From Bradyrhizobium sp. (GTDB taxonomy: Bacteria; Pseudomonadota; Alphaproteobacteria; Rhizobiales; Xanthobacteraceae): a DNA stretch of 35,943 nt. The stretch spans positions 1-35,943 of the forward strand of contig NZ_JAGWUA010000024.1 of the NCBI RefSeq assembly GCF_028868675.1, in the 5' to 3' direction. The notes beneath the pieces are model-generated. The model was not told where the DNA came from and did not search any database. It saw only the letters and a program-made list of their open reading frames with translations. Position 1 is the first letter of the stretch; every line of letters starts with the position of its first letter. The position numbers and the translations under genes are program-made. This document shows, piece after piece, positions 18,003 to 25,915 of this stretch.

Positions 18003-21000
18003 CTACCTCGTCATCTTGATCTGCCTCACGGCCGGGATCGCCGGCAGAGAACCGGTGTGCGGGGTGTCGTCCTTGGCCTGCGGGGAAGCCGGGGCGCGGG
18101 CGGTGGCGTCGGGGAAGCGAGCCTTCATCTCGCGCAGGAAGCCGTCGAGCGTGTCGACGCTGGCGGCAAGCTTGGCGATCTCGGCGAATTCGGCGCTGGA
18201 GGCCGCCGCCGGCTTGCTCGCGATGTCGAAGGCCAGCCGGTCGGAGCTCTCGCTCATCAGCGGCGCGTATTTTTCGCGGAAGCGCGACAAGCCGATGGAA
18301 TCGTCGGCCAGCGCATAGCCGACCGCGGCGCGGATCACGTCGCTCTTCTCCACCGCATTGAGCGGCTTGAAGTCGCGCCAGCGCTCGCCGTAATAGAGTT
18401 CGATCTGCTCGGCGGACTCGCGCCAGCGCCGCGCCGCCCAGAAGATGTCGGAGCGGAGCCGGATCGCCTCACGGCCGGCGACGTTGGAGACGATGTCGAG
18501 CGCAAGATCATGGCGTCCGACGTCGCTCTGCGCGCGGGCTTCGAGCAGGAGGCGTTGCTGACGCAGCTCGCCGGAAAGGTCGCTGATGCGGCTTGCACGC
18601 AGCGCCGAGATCGCGAGGTCCGGCTTGCGGTTGGCGAGGTAGACCATGGCGAGACGGGCGGCGACCTGGGCGCGTGCCGCGCCCTCGAGGCGGTGATCGA
18701 CCTGGTATTGCAGGAGCTCGGCGGCCTGGTCGAGCAGATCGACGGCGGCAAGGCGATCGGCGAGCCTGCGGATCAGCTCGTCGCCGCGCCGGCCGATCGG
18801 CGTCAGTTCGCGGAATTCGAAGAACATCGCGAGCGCCTCGATCGGCGGCAGATCGTCGCCTTTGGGCCCCAGGAAAACCTGCACGAACAGCTCGGAGGCG
18901 AGGTCCTGTGCCTGGCGCGAGGCCTCCGCGTTCGGCTGCAGTCTGGTCGCGGTGCGCGCTGCGCCGAGCGCCTCGGCGTAGCGGCCCATGTCGGCATACA
19001 TCCGCGCCAGCATCTGCAGGGTCCGCACCTCGATCGCGTCGCCGCGCCAGATCATCGCCAGCGTCTCGAGTTCCCGCAGCGCGTCCTCCTTGCTGATCTC
19101 GTCGCGCCGCTGCTTGATCGCGACGTCGAGCTGCCTGGCTTCGGCTGCCGCCTGCCGGTCGGCCGAGGCGATCGCGAACTTGTAATCATCGAGCGCGTCC
19201 TTGTCGTGGCCGAGCGCCTCGGCGAGCCGGCCGCGCAGCACGGCGAAGGATGGCTTGACGTCGTCAGGTACGCCGATGACCTCGAGTTCGGCGCGGCGCT
19301 TGGAGGCGCCGGCATAGTCCTTGACCTCGAGCGAGGCGCGCATCGCGTCCATGGTGACGATGCGCTGGATGTCCAGCGGCAGCGAGGCGATGGCGAACTC
19401 GACGTTCTTGAACTTTTCGCGCGCATCGGCCCATTTGCCCTGCCGGGCGAAAGCAAGCGCTTTCCACAATTGCGAATCGTGGCTGTTGCCGATCACGGGA
19501 TTGGCGAGGTCTTTCAGGCCCTGCGCGGGTCGGCCGATCAGGATGCTCGAGATCGCATGCATGATCAGCGCGTTGCTCTCTTCCTTGTTCTGGGGATCGG
19601 CCAGCATCACGTCGGTGACGGCCTTGGCCTCGTAATACATGCCGCGCGACATGTAGAAATGGGCGAGATCGAGCCGCGGAATCGAGCGCTGCGCCGGCTC
19701 GACCGAGGCGATCGCCGCAACCAGCGCCTGCTCGCGCGCGATGAAATTCTCGGACTGGCCCTTGCGCCATTCCTCGATGTTGAAGATCGGCCGCGCCGCG
19801 GTCGGCGCGCGTTCGGCCGCGACGTCGACCGGCGACAACGTCAGCCCGCCCTTCTTGCCGAGGATGACCTTGTCCAGCCCGACCTCGACCCCGACCTCGT
19901 CGGAGTTGGGTCGGATGGCGATGCCGTGGGCGGATTCGAGCAGCGACAGGTCGACCAGATCCTGCCGCTTGATGAAGCCGCGCACCGGCCGCGACGCGGT
20001 GACGACGAACAGCGCGTCGCCGGCGTCGGGATCGGTGACCTTGTGCAGCAGGCCGGGATCGGCGAGAGGAATCGAGATGTTGGCGAGAGCTGGATCGGTG
20101 ATGTTGCGCAACATCATCAGCGGCAGCGGCGAGGCCTGGATCTTGTCGGCGAGCGTCAGGAGCCAGTTGGCCTCCTTGCCGTTGTCCTCGCTCGACAGCG
20201 AATAGACCAGCGGACGGTTGAGGCGGACGCGCACCGCCTGCCCCTTGTCCAGCGGCATGTGGCTGACCTCGCCGATCATCGCGCCGCCCTTGGCGCGGAT
20301 CGGCTCGATGTTGATCGGCTTGTCGGTATCGAACACCACCCAAACGGTGTCGCCGCGGCGGAAGGCAGCGGCGGGCGTAGCCGCCGCGACGGGGAACGTC
20401 ACGCGCAGGCCGTCGCTGTCGCGGCGGGCATCGACCGGCGCGCCGGCAGGCGCGGCGTTCGCCGGTGTCTCCGTCTTGACCGTCTCCTTGATCGCTTCCT
20501 TCGGCGCTTCGGTCACAACCGGTTTGGCAGTCTCCTGCGGCGCTTCCGCAACGACCGGCTTCGGAGGCACGACAGGCGCCGGCGCTTCCGCAACGGCAGC
20601 CGCCTTCGGCGCCTCCACCGCGCGCGGCGTTTCCGTCGCGGCCGGCTTCGGCGCTTCAGTCTCGGTTTTAGCTTCCGTCTTGGCTTCGGGCTTGATCTCG
20701 ATCCTGGCCTCGCGGGCGATCGCGTCCGAGGTCGGCGGCATGATCTCGCGCTGGACCTGCTGTTGCCGCGGCGGATCGACCGGCTTCTGCGGCGCGGCCG
20801 GCGCATGCGGAAGCTCGGCCGTGGGCGCAGCCTTGGCCTTGTCCTGCTGGAAGGCAATGTCGACGACATAGTTCCTGTCGTCGCGGAACGAGTGCACGTC
20901 GGAATCGCCGATCAACGCGACCTCGATGCTGGTCTGGTCGATATCGGTCTTCTGCTTGATGGAGGCGACGTTCGGGGGCGCGGCGACCTTGGCGTCGGCC

Positions 21001-21701
21001 AGATCGAAATTCAGCGCCGCATTGAACGCGAGCGTGAGCTTTTGCTCGTTGAGCACCGAGGAGACGCCGACGCCATCGGGCATCTCGAACACGAAGCGCA
21101 CGAAGGTCGGCTGCACCGAGGCGCGCACGCGGATCGGCGGCCGCTTCTTGGTTTCCGCGACGGCCCGCTGCGCCCGCAGCGCGCGCTCGGCGGCGCGGGC
21201 GCGCTCGGACAATTCCTTCACCACGTCCATCGGCAGACTCGGCGGCGGTCCCTTCCAGCCTTCCGGCAGGAGGTCGATGAAGGTGCGCTCGCCGGCGTTC
21301 ATGGTGTTGACCGTCACCCGGCGCGCCAGCGACAGCCGGATCGCGCCGCCGTCGGGGTCGCGGCGCGCCGAGTTGACGTAGTCGGGCGCGCTTTCGGGGA
21401 CCTTGTCGACGGGAACGTCGACCGGACGGTCGAAGCGGATGATCACGATCGAACCGGCAGTCGTCACCTCGGAGGGCACGTCCTCGGCGAGCTTGATCAC
21501 CAGCCGCCCATAGCCGCCGGCGGCGGAAAAGCTGGCCTCGCCGCGCACCGGCCCGGTTTGTGCGGTCGAGGCCGCGGTCAGGCCGATCGACAGGCAGGCG
21601 GCAGCCGCAACCAGATTGCGGACGCGCCGCGTCAGGCCCCGCGCCAAGACGCGGGCCCGCGACCAAAATCCAGCGACAGCCGTTCGCGCCATTGGCGGCA
21701 T
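18003..21701 (-). CDS. Very large envelope protein: AMIN-like beta domains plus TPR solenoid, flagellar locus
   Basis: A 1232-residue exported protein. An Arg-rich N terminus and hydrophobic stretch (about 28-47, VAAAACLSIGLTAASTAQT) form a signal peptide. Three or four beta-rich AMIN-like segments follow (about 58-150, 188-286, 428-520, 525-640), with a Pro/Ala/Glu/Lys-rich linker at about 290-425. From about 650 the chain is an alpha-solenoid of TPR-like repeats (for example FYMSRGMYYEAKAVTDVMLA and MYADMGRYAEALGAARTATR). I start it at ATG 21699-21701. The in-frame TTG at 21770 would overlap a perfect CtrA-type box that instead looks like this gene's promoter. It follows a MotE-like gene. 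Rhizobial MotE is the chaperone of MotC, a periplasmic motor protein, so this may be an enlarged MotC analogue; that role is inferred. Confidence 0.85.
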   Translation of the reverse strand: MPPMARTAVAGFWSRARVLARGLTRRVRNLVAAAACLSIGLTAASTAQTGPVRGEASFSAAGGYGRLVIKLAEDVPSEVTTAGSIVIIRFDRPVDVPVDKVPESAPDYVNSARRDPDGGAIRLSLARRVTVNTMNAGERTFIDLLPEGWKGPPPSLPMDVVKELSERARAAERALRAQRAVAETKKRPPIRVRASVQPTFVRFVFEMPDGVGVSSVLNEQKLTLAFNAALNFDLADAKVAAPPNVASIKQKTDIDQTSIEVALIGDSDVHSFRDDRNYVVDIAFQQDKAKAAPTAELPHAPAAPQKPVDPPRQQQVQREIMPPTSDAIAREARIEIKPEAKTEAKTETEAPKPAATETPRAVEAPKAAAVAEAPAPVVPPKPVVAEAPQETAKPVVTEAPKEAIKETVKTETPANAAPAGAPVDARRDSDGLRVTFPVAAATPAAAFRRGDTVWVVFDTDKPINIEPIRAKGGAMIGEVSHMPLDKGQAVRVRLNRPLVYSLSSEDNGKEANWLLTLADKIQASPLPLMMLRNITDPALANISIPLADPGLLHKVTDPDAGDALFVVTASRPVRGFIKRQDLVDLSLLESAHGIAIRPNSDEVGVEVGLDKVILGKKGGLTLSPVDVAAERAPTAARPIFNIEEWRKGQSENFIAREQALVAAIASVEPAQRSIPRLDLAHFYMSRGMYYEAKAVTDVMLADPQNKEESNALIMHAISSILIGRPAQGLKDLANPVIGNSHDSQLWKALAFARQGKWADAREKFKNVEFAIASLPLDIQRIVTMDAMRASLEVKDYAGASKRRAELEVIGVPDDVKPSFAVLRGRLAEALGHDKDALDDYKFAIASADRQAAAEARQLDVAIKQRRDEISKEDALRELETLAMIWRGDAIEVRTLQMLARMYADMGRYAEALGAARTATRLQPNAEASRQAQDLASELFVQVFLGPKGDDLPPIEALAMFFEFRELTPIGRRGDELIRRLADRLAAVDLLDQAAELLQYQVDHRLEGAARAQVAARLAMVYLANRKPDLAISALRASRISDLSGELRQQRLLLEARAQSDVGRHDLALDIVSNVAGREAIRLRSDIFWAARRWRESAEQIELYYGERWRDFKPLNAVEKSDVIRAAVGYALADDSIGLSRFREKYAPLMSESSDRLAFDIASKPAAASSAEFAEIAKLAASVDTLDGFLREMKARFPDATARAPASPQAKDDTPHTGSLPAIPAVRQIKMTR

Positions 21702-21770
21702 TTCTTCCGGTCCGACGGTCGATGCCGGCTCAAAGTGCCGGCCCGTGCCATCGAATGTAGGTTTTGCCAA

Positions 21771-21785
21771 TTAAGGACTTGTTAA
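21771..21785 (-). promoter_or_regulatory. Perfect CtrA-type box upstream of the TPR gene
   Basis: TTAA-GGACTTG-TTAA matches TTAA-N7-TTAA at all fixed positions. It lies in the 94-base gap between the motE-like stop (21796) and the proposed TPR start (21701), 70 bases from that start, and would give the TPR gene its own CtrA-dependent promoter. Confidence 0.72.
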
Positions 21786-21795
21786 ATATGAGCTC

Positions 21796-22569
21796 TCAAT
21801 TCGGCTTTTGCGGCGTGGTCGGGCGGCCCTCGATCTTGGGAAGCTCGCCCGCCTCGGCGGACCGCTCCCCGCCGCTGCCGCCACCGGCGCGGCGCGCCAT
21901 TTCCACCGTCAACCGCTCGGCGGCCTCGGACTGCATCAGGCCCATGATGTCGGACATCTTCCGCGGGGCGATCTGGGTTGCGATCTCGATCAAGACGCCC
22001 ATCTCCAGCCGATCGAACACCCGCGCGGCGTCCTTGGGCTTCATGCTCTCGTACATGGTGACGAGGCCCTTGAGGCGCTGGGCTTCGGCCTGCTTCTGCT
22101 CGGCCGCCGAAGACGACATGCGGGATTCCGCCGCCTTCATCTCCTCGACCTTGGAGTCGATGCGCTTCTCGGTGGCCTTCAACAGGCTCTCGCGAATGTC
22201 GATCTCGCGCTGCCGCGCCTCGAGTTCCTGACGGCGCGATTGCAGCCGCTCCAGGATCGCGCGCTCCGACGGCGAGATCGGCTGCTGGCCCTCGATGTTG
22301 ACGGGCGTGCCGCCCTCCACCTTGCTCTCGGGCGCGGCGGGCTTGGGCGCCTCCTTCGGCTCACCATGCGTCGAGCCGGTAATGTCGAGCTCTTCCCGTC
22401 CGGTCGGAAAGTTGAGGTTCTGCTCGGCCCATGATTTCTGTCCCGGGCTCGCCTTGTATTCGAACACGTAGCCGCCGTTGATCGCGAGGCCCGCGACCTT
22501 GAGGACCGCAAGGCCCGCGATCGCGACCAGCACGACCGGAATGACGCGGATGTTACGAAATGACTTCAT
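21796..22569 (-). CDS. MotE-like flagellar motor-associated protein
   Basis: A 257-residue protein anchored by one N-terminal helix (about 9-30, VIPVVLVAIAGLAVLKVAGL). A linker is followed by a long coiled coil (about 110-165, ILERLQSRRQELEARQREID) and a compact C-terminal domain (about 168-215) with YESMKPKDAARVFDRLEMGV and MSDIMGLMQSEAAERLTVEM. That last domain is the MgtE N-like module found in MotE and FliG-related proteins. In Sinorhizobium, MotE is a periplasmic chaperone for MotC. The order here is fliL, fliM, coiled-coil protein, motE-like, TPR protein, all on one strand, with 12 bases to the upstream gene. ATG 22567-22569 is used. The name MotE is a family-level call, so I leave the symbol blank. 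Confidence 0.82.
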   Translation of the reverse strand: MKSFRNIRVIPVVLVAIAGLAVLKVAGLAINGGYVFEYKASPGQKSWAEQNLNFPTGREELDITGSTHGEPKEAPKPAAPESKVEGGTPVNIEGQQPISPSERAILERLQSRRQELEARQREIDIRESLLKATEKRIDSKVEEMKAAESRMSSSAAEQKQAEAQRLKGLVTMYESMKPKDAARVFDRLEMGVLIEIATQIAPRKMSDIMGLMQSEAAERLTVEMARRAGGGSGGERSAEAGELPKIEGRPTTPQKPN

Positions 22570-22581
22570 GCGGACGATACT

Positions 22582-23031
22582 TTATGCGGCGAGCCCGTTG
22601 GAGCGCCTGCGCTCGGAGAAGGCTTCGGCGGCCGCCGCCACCGCCTTCGCCGCCGACGGCCTCGGCGCAGGCGTCGCCGCGACCGGCTCGGCAGGCGCCC
22701 CCGGCCGCGCGGCGACGGCGATCTTGGACAGGCGCCGCACCACGTTGTCGGCCTCGCCGAGCTGGCGGTGGAGCTGTTCCGACATCTGGGTCGCGGCGGC
22801 GAGCTGGCTGCCGAGGTTCTCGTTGACGTCGCGCACCGCGTGCTTCAATCCGCCGATCGCGCGCTCGGCAATCTCGGTCGCGGTGATCAGCTCGGCGATC
22901 ACGGCCTTCAGCGAATGCTCGTCCGCCTTCAGCCGCGTCAGCCGCTTGTTGAGCAGGATGCAGTAGCCGATCGTCAGCATCAAGAGGACGGCCACCAGCG
23001 TCTCGATCGCCATGCCTAGTGAATGGTTCAT
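22582..23031 (-). CDS. One-TM coiled-coil flagellar-locus protein (DUF6468-like)
   Basis: A 149-residue protein with an N-terminal membrane helix (about 8-26, AIETLVAVLLMLTIGYCIL). A basic stop-transfer stretch NKRLTRLKADEH is followed by about 75 residues of amphipathic coiled coil (AVIAELITATEIAERAIGGL, then NENLGSQLAAATQMSEQLHR) and a low-complexity Pro/Ala tail. The start ATG overlaps the fliM stop by four bases (positions 23028-23031), so it is translationally coupled to the switch protein. I associate this layout with the alphaproteobacterial DUF6468 family found between fliM and motE; that naming is from memory. Its position suggests a motor-associated cytoplasmic or inner-membrane scaffold, but no function is established from sequence. 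Confidence 0.75.
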   Translation of the reverse strand: MNHSLGMAIETLVAVLLMLTIGYCILLNKRLTRLKADEHSLKAVIAELITATEIAERAIGGLKHAVRDVNENLGSQLAAATQMSEQLHRQLGEADNVVRRLSKIAVAARPGAPAEPVAATPAPRPSAAKAVAAAAEAFSERRRSNGLAA

Positions 23032-24230
23032 TGGGCCTCCATCATCTTGTTCTGCTCGTCGACCTTCTCGAACATCGCAAGCGTCGTCGACGGCTTGCGC
23101 AGCGGCTTGGTGACTCGGATCGCGACGCGGTCGCCGACGCGCCCCATTCGCCCCTCGGTGAGGGTGACGCTGCCGCAGCGCACCGAGACGGTCGCATCCG
23201 CGCGCATCTCGAGCGGCAGCGTGTCGCCGACCTTCAGCCGCATCAACTGCTTGAGCGGCACGTCGGCCTCGTAGAGCACGGCATCGACGGCGATCTCGGC
23301 CTGCACGATCTCGGTGGCGAAATGGCCTTCCCAGATCGGGTCGCGGCCGAACTTTTCGCCCATGAACATCTGCAGCAGGACTGCGCGGATCGGTTCGATG
23401 GTCGCGTAGGGCAGCAGGAGCTCGATATTGCCGCCGCGGTCCTCCATGTCGATGCGCAGGCGCACCAGGATCGCGGCGTTGGCGGGCCGGCTGATCGCGG
23501 CGAAGCGCGGATTGGTCTCGAGCCGGTCGATGGTGAAGGTGACCGGCGACAGCGGCCGGAACGCGAGCTCGGCATCGGCCAGCACCACCTCGACCAGGCG
23601 CTTGACCAGGTTGGTCTCGATCGTGGTGTAGGGCCGACCCTCGATGCGGAGCTGGGTGCTACCGCGGCGGCCACCGAGCAGCACGTCGATCATCGAATAG
23701 ATCAGGTTGGAATCGACGGTCGCCATCCCGAAGTTTTCCCACTCCTCGGCCTTGAACACGCTCAAGACCGCCGGCAGCGGGATGGAGTTCATGTAGTCGC
23801 CGAAACGCACCGAGGTGATGCGGTCGAGCGTGACTTCGACGTTATCGGAGGTGAAATTGCGCAAGGAGGTCGTCATCAGCCGCACCAGGCGGTCGAAGAC
23901 GATTTCCAGCATCGGCAGGCGCTCGTAGGAGACCATCGCCGAATCGATGATCGCGCGGATGCCGGAATGATCGTCGAGCGTGACGTCGCCGACGGTGAAG
24001 CCGAGCAGGTTGTCGATCTCGTCCTGCGTCAGAACCCGCTCGCCGGAGTTCTTCGTGCTGCCGAAATCGCGGCTGCCGTCCTCGACCATGGCCGCCCATT
24101 GCAGTGCCATGGTTTCCGATAATTCGTTCTCGGCCGCCGCCTTCGCGGCCTCGTTGGGATCCTCGGAATCGAGCGAGGCCTCCCATTGGGCGGCTATGGC
24201 GTCCTGGTCGACTGGATCGTTGCCCGCCAT
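23028..24230 (-). CDS. fliM: Flagellar motor switch protein FliM
   Basis: A 400-residue C-ring protein. The CheY-binding motif VLTQDEIDNLLGF is at residues 66-78. The middle domain (about 110-300) includes RNFTSDNVEVTLDRITSVRF and the switch-protein motif SMIDVLLGGRRG. The C-terminal SpoA-like domain (about 315-390) includes LMRLKVGDTLPLEM. FliM couples phospho-CheY to rotor direction. In enterics the CheY-binding motif is at the extreme N terminus; here about 65 residues precede it and contain two similar Q-W segments (AAQWEASL at 13-20 and ALQWAAMV at 42-49). ATG 24228-24230 is 18 bases after the fliL stop. The gene overlaps the downstream coiled-coil gene by four bases. Confidence 0.95.
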   Translation of the reverse strand: MAGNDPVDQDAIAAQWEASLDSEDPNEAAKAAAENELSETMALQWAAMVEDGSRDFGSTKNSGERVLTQDEIDNLLGFTVGDVTLDDHSGIRAIIDSAMVSYERLPMLEIVFDRLVRLMTTSLRNFTSDNVEVTLDRITSVRFGDYMNSIPLPAVLSVFKAEEWENFGMATVDSNLIYSMIDVLLGGRRGSTQLRIEGRPYTTIETNLVKRLVEVVLADAELAFRPLSPVTFTIDRLETNPRFAAISRPANAAILVRLRIDMEDRGGNIELLLPYATIEPIRAVLLQMFMGEKFGRDPIWEGHFATEIVQAEIAVDAVLYEADVPLKQLMRLKVGDTLPLEMRADATVSVRCGSVTLTEGRMGRVGDRVAIRVTKPLRKPSTTLAMFEKVDEQNKMMEAQ

Positions 24231-24248
24231 GTCCCTAGCCCATCCGCC

Positions 24249-24743
24249 TCACTGCACCACGACTTCCTTGAACAGCACCGCGCTGACCTGGATCGGCGCA
24301 ACCGCGGCGTTGACGCGTCGGGTCAGTTCCTCCTTGAGGCGGAAGATGCCGGCGGAGCCGTTGAGGTCGGCCGGCCGCAGCTCGCGCACGTAGGTCTGGA
24401 ACAGGTCCGTGACGCGCGGCATCGTCGGCTTGATCGCCTCGATCTGCTTCTCTTCCTTCAGTTCCAGCACGATCTTCAGCCGCAGATACTGCACCCGCTC
24501 GCCCGGCGCGCCGGCAAGGTTCACCATCATGTCGGGCACGTCGACGAAAGTCGGCGGCTTCGGCGGCGGAGCCGCTTCGGCGTGATGCTCGGCGTCGCCA
24601 CGGAAGAAGAAGAACCAGGTCGCCGCGCCTCCGCCGAGGATGGCGAGCACGCCGACTGCCATGATGATCAGCTTGAGCTTGTTCTTCGGGGCGGCGCCCT
24701 CCGCGGCCTCGGTGGCTGCGCCTTCCGCTTCGTTCTCTGCCAT
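24249..24743 (-). CDS. fliL: Flagellar basal body-associated protein FliL
   Basis: A 164-residue stator-associated protein. It has an acidic/Ala-rich cytoplasmic N terminus and one membrane helix at about 25-46 (LIIMAVGVLAILGGGAATWF). The periplasmic stomatin-like domain shows FVDVPDMMVNLAGAPGERVQ, LRLKIVLELKEEKQIEAIKP and the C-terminal helix ending SAVLFKEVVVQ. FliL rings surround and stabilise MotA-MotB stators. I take ATG 24741-24743 (MAENEAEG); an in-frame GTG five codons upstream (24758) is the alternative, and neither has an ideal Shine-Dalgarno. It is probably first in the group fliL-fliM-coiled coil-motE-like, facing the divergent flgF operon. Confidence 0.92.
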   Translation of the reverse strand: MAENEAEGAATEAAEGAAPKNKLKLIIMAVGVLAILGGGAATWFFFFRGDAEHHAEAAPPPKPPTFVDVPDMMVNLAGAPGERVQYLRLKIVLELKEEKQIEAIKPTMPRVTDLFQTYVRELRPADLNGSAGIFRLKEELTRRVNAAVAPIQVSAVLFKEVVVQ

Positions 24744-24867
24744 GACCGCCGAGCTCACTCTCTATAGATAGCCTCGAGCCCGATGCCTCCTGGCAGCCTG
24801 CGACGCGATACGATTGCCCCAGCGCGCAACGCGCTCCTCTCAGGTGCAAACGCTACGGTAATAATGG

Positions 24868-24882
24868 TTAACGGAATCTTTC
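24868..24882. promoter_or_regulatory. Degenerate CtrA-type half site between fliL and flgF
   Basis: TTAA-CGGAATC-TTTC on the + strand, or GAAA-GATTCCG-TTAAC on the minus strand: one half fits TTAA-N7-TTAAC perfectly and the other has two mismatches. A related GGTCAACAGAACCTTTCT sequence lies at 24918-24935. The site is about 125 bases upstream of fliL. Confidence 0.3.
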
Positions 24883-24998
24883 CATCGTTCGCCGGCTAGG
24901 AAAAATCTGCCGGGCAAACATGGTCAACAGAACCTTTCTGCCGCCCCTGCACGGCCCCGCCAAACGACTAACCAACTGAAATTCGGGATTTTTCCGAG

Positions 24999-25015
24999 TT
25001 GGCACGGCTTTCGCT
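24999..25015 (+). promoter_or_regulatory. Near-consensus sigma-54 promoter upstream of flgF
   Basis: TTGGCACG-GCTT-TCGCT fits the sigma-54 consensus TGGCACG-N4-TTGCW with one mismatch. The -24 GG (25001-25002) and -12 GC (25013-25014) have the required 12-base offset. Transcription would start near 25026, about 107 bases before the flgF ATG, leaving a long 5' UTR. Confidence 0.7.
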
Positions 25016-25038
25016 GAGAGAGCCGCGAGACCCGCCGG

Positions 25039-25095
25039 GCTTGGGAGAGCTCGAAGGTCCCGTTCACGGGTTCGCCGAAAGACGCTTGGGAGAGC
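25039..25095 (+). repeat. Twofold repeat and hairpin in the flgF 5' UTR
   Basis: GCTTGGGAGAGC occurs at 25039-25050 and again, identical, at 25084-25095. Between them CCCGTTCACGGG forms a 4-bp stem flanked by CGAA and TTCG that can pair further. The repeats contain GGGAGAG, which resembles a Shine-Dalgarno, but no start codon follows. The role is unknown; an upstream standby site or protein-binding element is possible. Confidence 0.5.
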
Positions 25096-25132
25096 GGCGA
25101 CGGCGGATCCCACGTCAGGGGAGATTGATCCG

Positions 25133-25894
25133 ATGCAGAACGCGCTTCTGGTCGGCCTATCGCGGCAAGTGTCGTTGGAACGGCAGATGGACGTCATCGC
25201 CAACAACGTCGCCAACGCCAACACCAACGGCTTCAAGGCCGACCGCTCGCTGTTCGAGCAATATCTCAACTCCGGCGCGCACGAGGACAATTTCGTCGGC
25301 TCCGACCGCCGCGTGGCCTACGTGCAGGACCGCGGCACGTTCCGTGACGTCGGCCAGGGGCCGATGGAGATGACCAAGGCCCCGCTCGACCTCGCCATCA
25401 GCGGCGGCGCCTATTTCGCGGTCCAGACTGCCGGCGGCGAGCGCTACACCCGCGACGGCAAGTTCGCGATGAATAACGTCGGCCAGCTCGTGACCGCGGA
25501 CGGCAACCTCGTGCTCGGCACCGCCGGCCCGATCACCTTCCAGCCGACCGACCACGACATCAGCATCGCGCAGGACGGAACGGTGACGGTGCTGGAAGGC
25601 TCGAACAAGGCCGACTCGATCCGCGGCAAGATCCGCCTCGTCGGCTTCGACGATCCGCAGAAGCTGCAGAAGCAGGGCCTCAATCTCTACGCGGCCGGCG
25701 CGGCCACCCAGCAGGCGGACACCAAGTCCACCGTGCAGCAGGGCTACATCGAGAAGTCGAACGTCAATGCGGTCTCGGAGATGAGCCGCATGCTCGAGGT
25801 GATGCGGACCTACCAGGGTGTCGCCAGCCTGCTGCAGCAGGAGAGCGACCTGCACAAATCGGCGATCGAGAAGCTCGCCGACGTTCCGGCGTAA
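25133..25894 (+). CDS. flgF: Flagellar rod protein FlgF
   Basis: A 253-residue proximal rod protein. The N-terminal D0 motif is MDVIANNVANANTNGFK (residues 17-33). A central domain is followed by the C-terminal signature VNAVSEMSRMLEVMRTYQGV and the terminal helix with LLQQESDLHKSAIEKLADVP. The motif GYIEKSNVN before the final helix is typical of the FlgF/FlgG/FlgE family. The shorter length and divergent tail distinguish it from FlgG. FlgF is exported and forms part of the periplasmic rod. ATG 25133 follows GGGGAGA. It is the first gene of flgF-flgG-flgA-flgH and has the sigma-54 promoter listed above. Confidence 0.94.
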   Translation: MQNALLVGLSRQVSLERQMDVIANNVANANTNGFKADRSLFEQYLNSGAHEDNFVGSDRRVAYVQDRGTFRDVGQGPMEMTKAPLDLAISGGAYFAVQTAGGERYTRDGKFAMNNVGQLVTADGNLVLGTAGPITFQPTDHDISIAQDGTVTVLEGSNKADSIRGKIRLVGFDDPQKLQKQGLNLYAAGAATQQADTKSTVQQGYIEKSNVNAVSEMSRMLEVMRTYQGVASLLQQESDLHKSAIEKLADVPA

Positions 25895-25915
25895 CGCCAT
25901 CAGGGGAGAACTGAC

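Noticed and set aside
21732..21750. Sigma-54-like sequence on the minus strand (TGGCACGGGCCGGCA) upstream of the TPR gene
   Set aside because: The GG and GC elements are offset by 11 instead of the required 12 bases, and the -12 box does not match. The CtrA-type box nearby explains the promoter better.
18057..21785. Long open + strand frame (about 1240 codons) opposite the TPR gene
   Set aside because: It mirrors codon bias of the minus-strand gene in GC-rich DNA. Its product is Arg/Gly/Asp/His-rich with no domains, while the minus strand has a signal peptide and TPR repeats.
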